NCBI GenBank assembly: GCA_001603115.1
Contig: LVBG01000007.1
Location: 1-64,000 of the forward strand
Origin: Spirochaetales bacterium Spiro_05
GTDB lineage: Bacteria; Spirochaetota; Spirochaetia; Sphaerochaetales; Sphaerochaetaceae
Direction: 5' to 3'
Length of the DNA: 64,000 nucleotides
The notes below the pieces were generated by a model. It ran no database searches, was not told the origin of the DNA, and saw nothing but the letters and a program-made list of their open reading frames with translations. Shown here in pieces: positions 61,477-64,000 of this stretch. Each line of letters opens with the position of its first letter. The stretch's first letter is position 1. The translations under genes and the position numbers were made by a program.

Positions 61477-62546
61477 TACAAACCTTTTCTCACCTGTTCC
61501 TTCCCCTTTCGGTAATGATACTGCTCATCATCATCAATCTGATAAAAGGTGCCGATTACTTCAGCATCTCCCTGGTCAATGGAGCACTGTACGGAAATAT
61601 TCCGAACATCTTGTTTGGGGCTTCAGAGCTGGTCATTCTTTCCATAGGGATGACACTGGTAACTGCGGCTTCACGAGGACAGGACATCAGCATTGGGGAA
61701 AGTGCCACCATCACTTCAGCTGTATTTGTCATGTTTGTTCTGCAGGCCAGTGAGGTCACCCTGTTTACCATCGTGATAGCATTCCTCCTGAGTTGTGTTG
61801 TTGGTCTGGCTCTTGGTGCATTCAATGGTACCCTGGTTTCGGTATTCAAGGTTCAGCCGATGGTTGCATCACTCATCCTGTTTACGGGGGGCAGGTCAAT
61901 AGCCTTCATGATTGACGGAAAGTTATCACCCATCCTGGCCAACGACATATCGAATCAGATAGGGACGGTGATTCCGGGTGTGCCGATACAGACCCCAATA
62001 ATCCTGACCGTTGTCTTCATCGTGCTTGTTGCAGTGCTCTTCAAGACTACTACGCTCAAACTCTATGTAGAGGCTGTTGGAATCAACCCGAATGCGGCAC
62101 GTCTGAATGGTATCAATCCGAAGAAAATCATCTTTTTGACATTCCTGATCATGGGTGTTTGTTCAGCAGTTGCAGGTTTCATCGCTGTGAACAAGGCAGG
62201 CCGCCACGATAGTGTGAACTTGCTCAAGCTAATCATGATGGATGCAATCCTCGCGGTGGCAATAGGCGGCAATTCCCTAGGTGGTGGGAAATTCAGCATT
62301 ACCGGTTCGATAATCGGTGCGTACACGATAGAGATGCTGAACAGGACTCTGCTTAGGTTGGAAATAGAACCGGCGATGATCAAGGTCTTCAAGGCCATCT
62401 TCATTATCATTCTCATGGTAGTCGCATCGCCCGTTGTCAGGGTTTTTGCAAAAAAAACACTGGACAGGGTTCGAAATTGGAGAAGCCCCTCAAGCCAAAG
62501 TGCAAAGCTAACCACAACGAATATACCTACGAGGAAGGAGCAATAG
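61464..62546 (+). CDS. Sugar ABC transporter permease 1 (YtfT-like)
   Basis: A 360-residue inner-membrane protein with about eight to ten helices. The RbsC/YtfT pattern is visible: LVILSIGMTLVTAASRGQDISIGE, GAFNGTLVSVFKVQPMVASLI, VGINPNAARLNGINPKKI and AVAIGGNSLGGGKFSITGSIIGA. It forms a heterodimer channel with the next gene product. Starts within the ATPase gene (13-base overlap). The hydrophilic C-terminus (SPSSQSAKLTTT) faces the cytoplasm. Confidence 0.9.
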   Translation: MRKLIQTFSHLFLPLSVMILLIIINLIKGADYFSISLVNGALYGNIPNILFGASELVILSIGMTLVTAASRGQDISIGESATITSAVFVMFVLQASEVTLFTIVIAFLLSCVVGLALGAFNGTLVSVFKVQPMVASLILFTGGRSIAFMIDGKLSPILANDISNQIGTVIPGVPIQTPIILTVVFIVLVAVLFKTTTLKLYVEAVGINPNAARLNGINPKKIIFLTFLIMGVCSAVAGFIAVNKAGRHDSVNLLKLIMMDAILAVAIGGNSLGGGKFSITGSIIGAYTIEMLNRTLLRLEIEPAMIKVFKAIFIIILMVVASPVVRVFAKKTLDRVRNWRSPSSQSAKLTTTNIPTRKEQ

Positions 62547-62547
62547 G

Positions 62548-63639
62548 ATGGCATCTGTGAGCGTAATCAAACCAAAAGCTAGACTATCGAATTCAAATAT
62601 TCTCTTTCTCATCGCTGCAGTCATATTTGTGCTGATGTATATCTTTGCACTCATCAGCTATCCTGCCAGTTTTATGCAGTTCCAGACGTTCTTTGACTTG
62701 TTCAACCTCAATGCTCCACTCATCATCATGACACTCGGCTTATGCATCGTCATGATCGGTGGCGGCATCGACATCTCGATCGGCTCGGTCTGCGGGTTGA
62801 TAACGATGGCCTGTGCTGTATTTCTGGAATCGAAATCAGGGAGCATCGGAGGTGCCATCCTCATTGCACTGGGTATCGGTATCGCATTCGGGATCCTGCA
62901 AGGATATCTCATAGCCTATCTGGAAATCCAGCCGTTCATCATCACCTTGTCAGGCTTGTTCTTGGCACAGGGATTGCTGACGACACTCCATAAGGATCCA
63001 ATCAACGTCACGATGCCTGCATTCGTCGCTTTGAGGGATTTTGACATAGTGATCAACTGGCTTGGTACGAAAAACAGGCTGGGTATTTTCATCCCGTGTG
63101 AAATCAAGCCTGGGGCCATCATTGTGGTAATCCTTCTTGTCATTCTCGCTTCCTTGATGAAATGGTCGCGTTTTGGGCGCAACGTGTACGCCGTCGGCGG
63201 CAATAGTCATAGCGCCATGATGCTCGGCATCAACGTGAAGAGAACCATATTCATCACCTATGTAATCAGTGGATTGACTGCTGGAATTGCGGGATTTGTG
63301 TACATCATGACTACAGGGGCCGGCAATGTTGGAAATGCGGCGGGAGCCGAAATGAAGGCAATAGCCTCGGCTATCATTGGAGGCACCCTGCTCAATGGCG
63401 GAGTAGGAAATCTACTCGGAGCACCAATCGGCACGTTGACGCTTCTGATCATCAACGAACTGATACGTGCAGCGGGCGTTCAATCCAACTTTCAAGCGAT
63501 GGTAAGTGGTCTCCTGCTCTATTTCTTCATTGTGCTGCAAAGCATCATCATGTCACTTCGTGACAGAAGAAAGTTCAGCGTTTCACTACCGCCTTGGTTG
63601 CGGCTGTCAGACAAAGCACAAAAGAGCAGCCAAACGTAG
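62548..63639 (+). CDS. Sugar ABC transporter permease 2 (YjfF-like)
   Basis: A 363-residue inner-membrane protein, partner of the preceding permease. Visible motifs: IMTLGLCIVMIGGGIDISIGSV, GYLIAYLEIQPFIITLSGLFLAQG, GRNVYAVGGNSHSAMMLGINVKRT and AIASAIIGGTLLNGGVGNLLGA, all typical for the RbsC/YjfF group. GAAGGAG precedes the ATG. With two different permeases and a double ATPase the set matches the YtfQRT-YjfF importer. Confidence 0.9.
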   Translation: MASVSVIKPKARLSNSNILFLIAAVIFVLMYIFALISYPASFMQFQTFFDLFNLNAPLIIMTLGLCIVMIGGGIDISIGSVCGLITMACAVFLESKSGSIGGAILIALGIGIAFGILQGYLIAYLEIQPFIITLSGLFLAQGLLTTLHKDPINVTMPAFVALRDFDIVINWLGTKNRLGIFIPCEIKPGAIIVVILLVILASLMKWSRFGRNVYAVGGNSHSAMMLGINVKRTIFITYVISGLTAGIAGFVYIMTTGAGNVGNAAGAEMKAIASAIIGGTLLNGGVGNLLGAPIGTLTLLIINELIRAAGVQSNFQAMVSGLLLYFFIVLQSIIMSLRDRRKFSVSLPPWLRLSDKAQKSSQT

Positions 63640-63666
63640 AGCAGAAGACGTTTGAGAGGCTTCCAT

Positions 63667-64000
63667 TCAATTCAGGCATTTGCTCCCGTTTCTGAACTCC
63701 CGGGGGGAAATGCCTGTATGTTTCTTGAAAATATAACTGAAATAATGGGGATCTCCAAATCCTACATCATACGCGATGTCCGCACTTCTGAGCGTTGTCG
63801 TCAGCAGCAGTTCTTTCGACTTGTTGATTCGGACCCGAGTAAGATACTCTATGAAGGTTTCACCGGTTTCCTGCGAAAAAATGGTGCTGAAATGATTTGG
63901 GCTCACATGTACGATTGATGCCACTGAATGCAGGGAAATGTCTTGGTCGGCAAAATGGAGGTTTATGTGCTGCTTAGCTTTCTGAATCATCTCATAGTAT
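63667..64000 (-). CDS. AraC/YesN-type regulator, 3' part (cut by window edge)
   Basis: Only the last 110 codons are in the window; the frame stays open to position 64000, so the gene continues beyond. The visible part is a complete double helix-turn-helix domain: ISLHSVASIVHVSPNHFSTIFSQETGETFIEYLTRVRI, then SADIAYDVGFGDPHYFSYIFKKHTGISPREFR. The approach ...MIQKAKQHINLHFADQD is common in YesN-type response regulators. It converges on the sugar transporter and is the best candidate to bind the direct repeats at 58686. An inverted repeat (63673-63681 with 63708-63716) overlaps its end. Confidence 0.85.
   Translation of the reverse strand, partial: YYEMIQKAKQHINLHFADQDISLHSVASIVHVSPNHFSTIFSQETGETFIEYLTRVRINKSKELLLTTTLRSADIAYDVGFGDPHYFSYIFKKHTGISPREFRNGSKCLN

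Noticed and set aside
1-64000. CRISPR array or insertion sequence
   Set aside because: No regularly spaced repeats and no transposase motifs were seen in any frame.

Overview
The window looks like a piece of a coccoid spirochaete chromosome (Sphaerochaeta or a close relative) carrying most of a T7-like podovirus prophage. Host evidence: a middling GC content; solute-binding proteins whose signal peptides end in spirochaete-style Ala-Gly-Gln-Lys-Glu-Ser or Gly-Ala-Gln-Glu-Ser junctions; and a housekeeping run of infC-rpmI-rplT, 6S RNA, TPR protein, tsaE, tsaB, trxB, glgA, glgC. The genus is an inference from gene content, not from a database match. Positions 1-32.2 kb are phage. The + strand late operon (114-21442) holds terminase small and large subunits, portal, scaffold, major capsid, probable cement protein, adaptor and nozzle proteins (T7 gp11/gp12-like), and three internal virion proteins, the last a 2286-residue polyvalent protein with a metalloprotease-like motif and a nuclease-like domain. 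A small membrane protein gene is inserted antisense between terL and portal. A very AT-rich cargo block follows (21443-25757): a restriction-modification system with two cytosine-5 methyltransferases flanking an endonuclease, then a YjzC-like small gene. The - strand block (32185 back to 25809) holds Ig-like tail proteins, a collagen-like tail fibre, small proteins, a class 3 lipase and a holin-like membrane protein. No integrase or early region is present, so the left end of the prophage lies before position 1; the right end is probably in 32186-32420. From 32.4 to 43 kb is ordinary chromosome: an SDR and an NTF2-like protein, a TRAP-TAXI transporter operon, a glycine betaine/carnitine/choline-type ABC transporter, a GNAT-like acyltransferase, a CrtI-like flavoprotein with a GltD-like Cys tail, and a flavodoxin. 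From 43 to 54 kb are tatD, an unknown anchored protein, fructose-bisphosphate aldolase, the translation operon, 6S RNA, the tRNA t6A genes tsaE/tsaB, thioredoxin reductase and two glycogen synthesis genes. From 54 to 64 kb is a pentose region: an AraB-type kinase, convergent araA, a divergent LacI-type regulator with repeated AACGTT operators, and a YtfQRT-YjfF-like sugar ABC transporter, followed by the 3' part of an AraC/YesN-type regulator cut by the window edge. Working together: L-arabinose (or a related furanose) would enter by the transporter, be isomerised by AraA and phosphorylated by the kinase under LacI-type control; araD is not in the window. Several chromosomal genes (glgA, tatD, perhaps the acyltransferase) have sigma70-like promoters about 36 bases before the ATG and no Shine-Dalgarno, suggesting leaderless messages.
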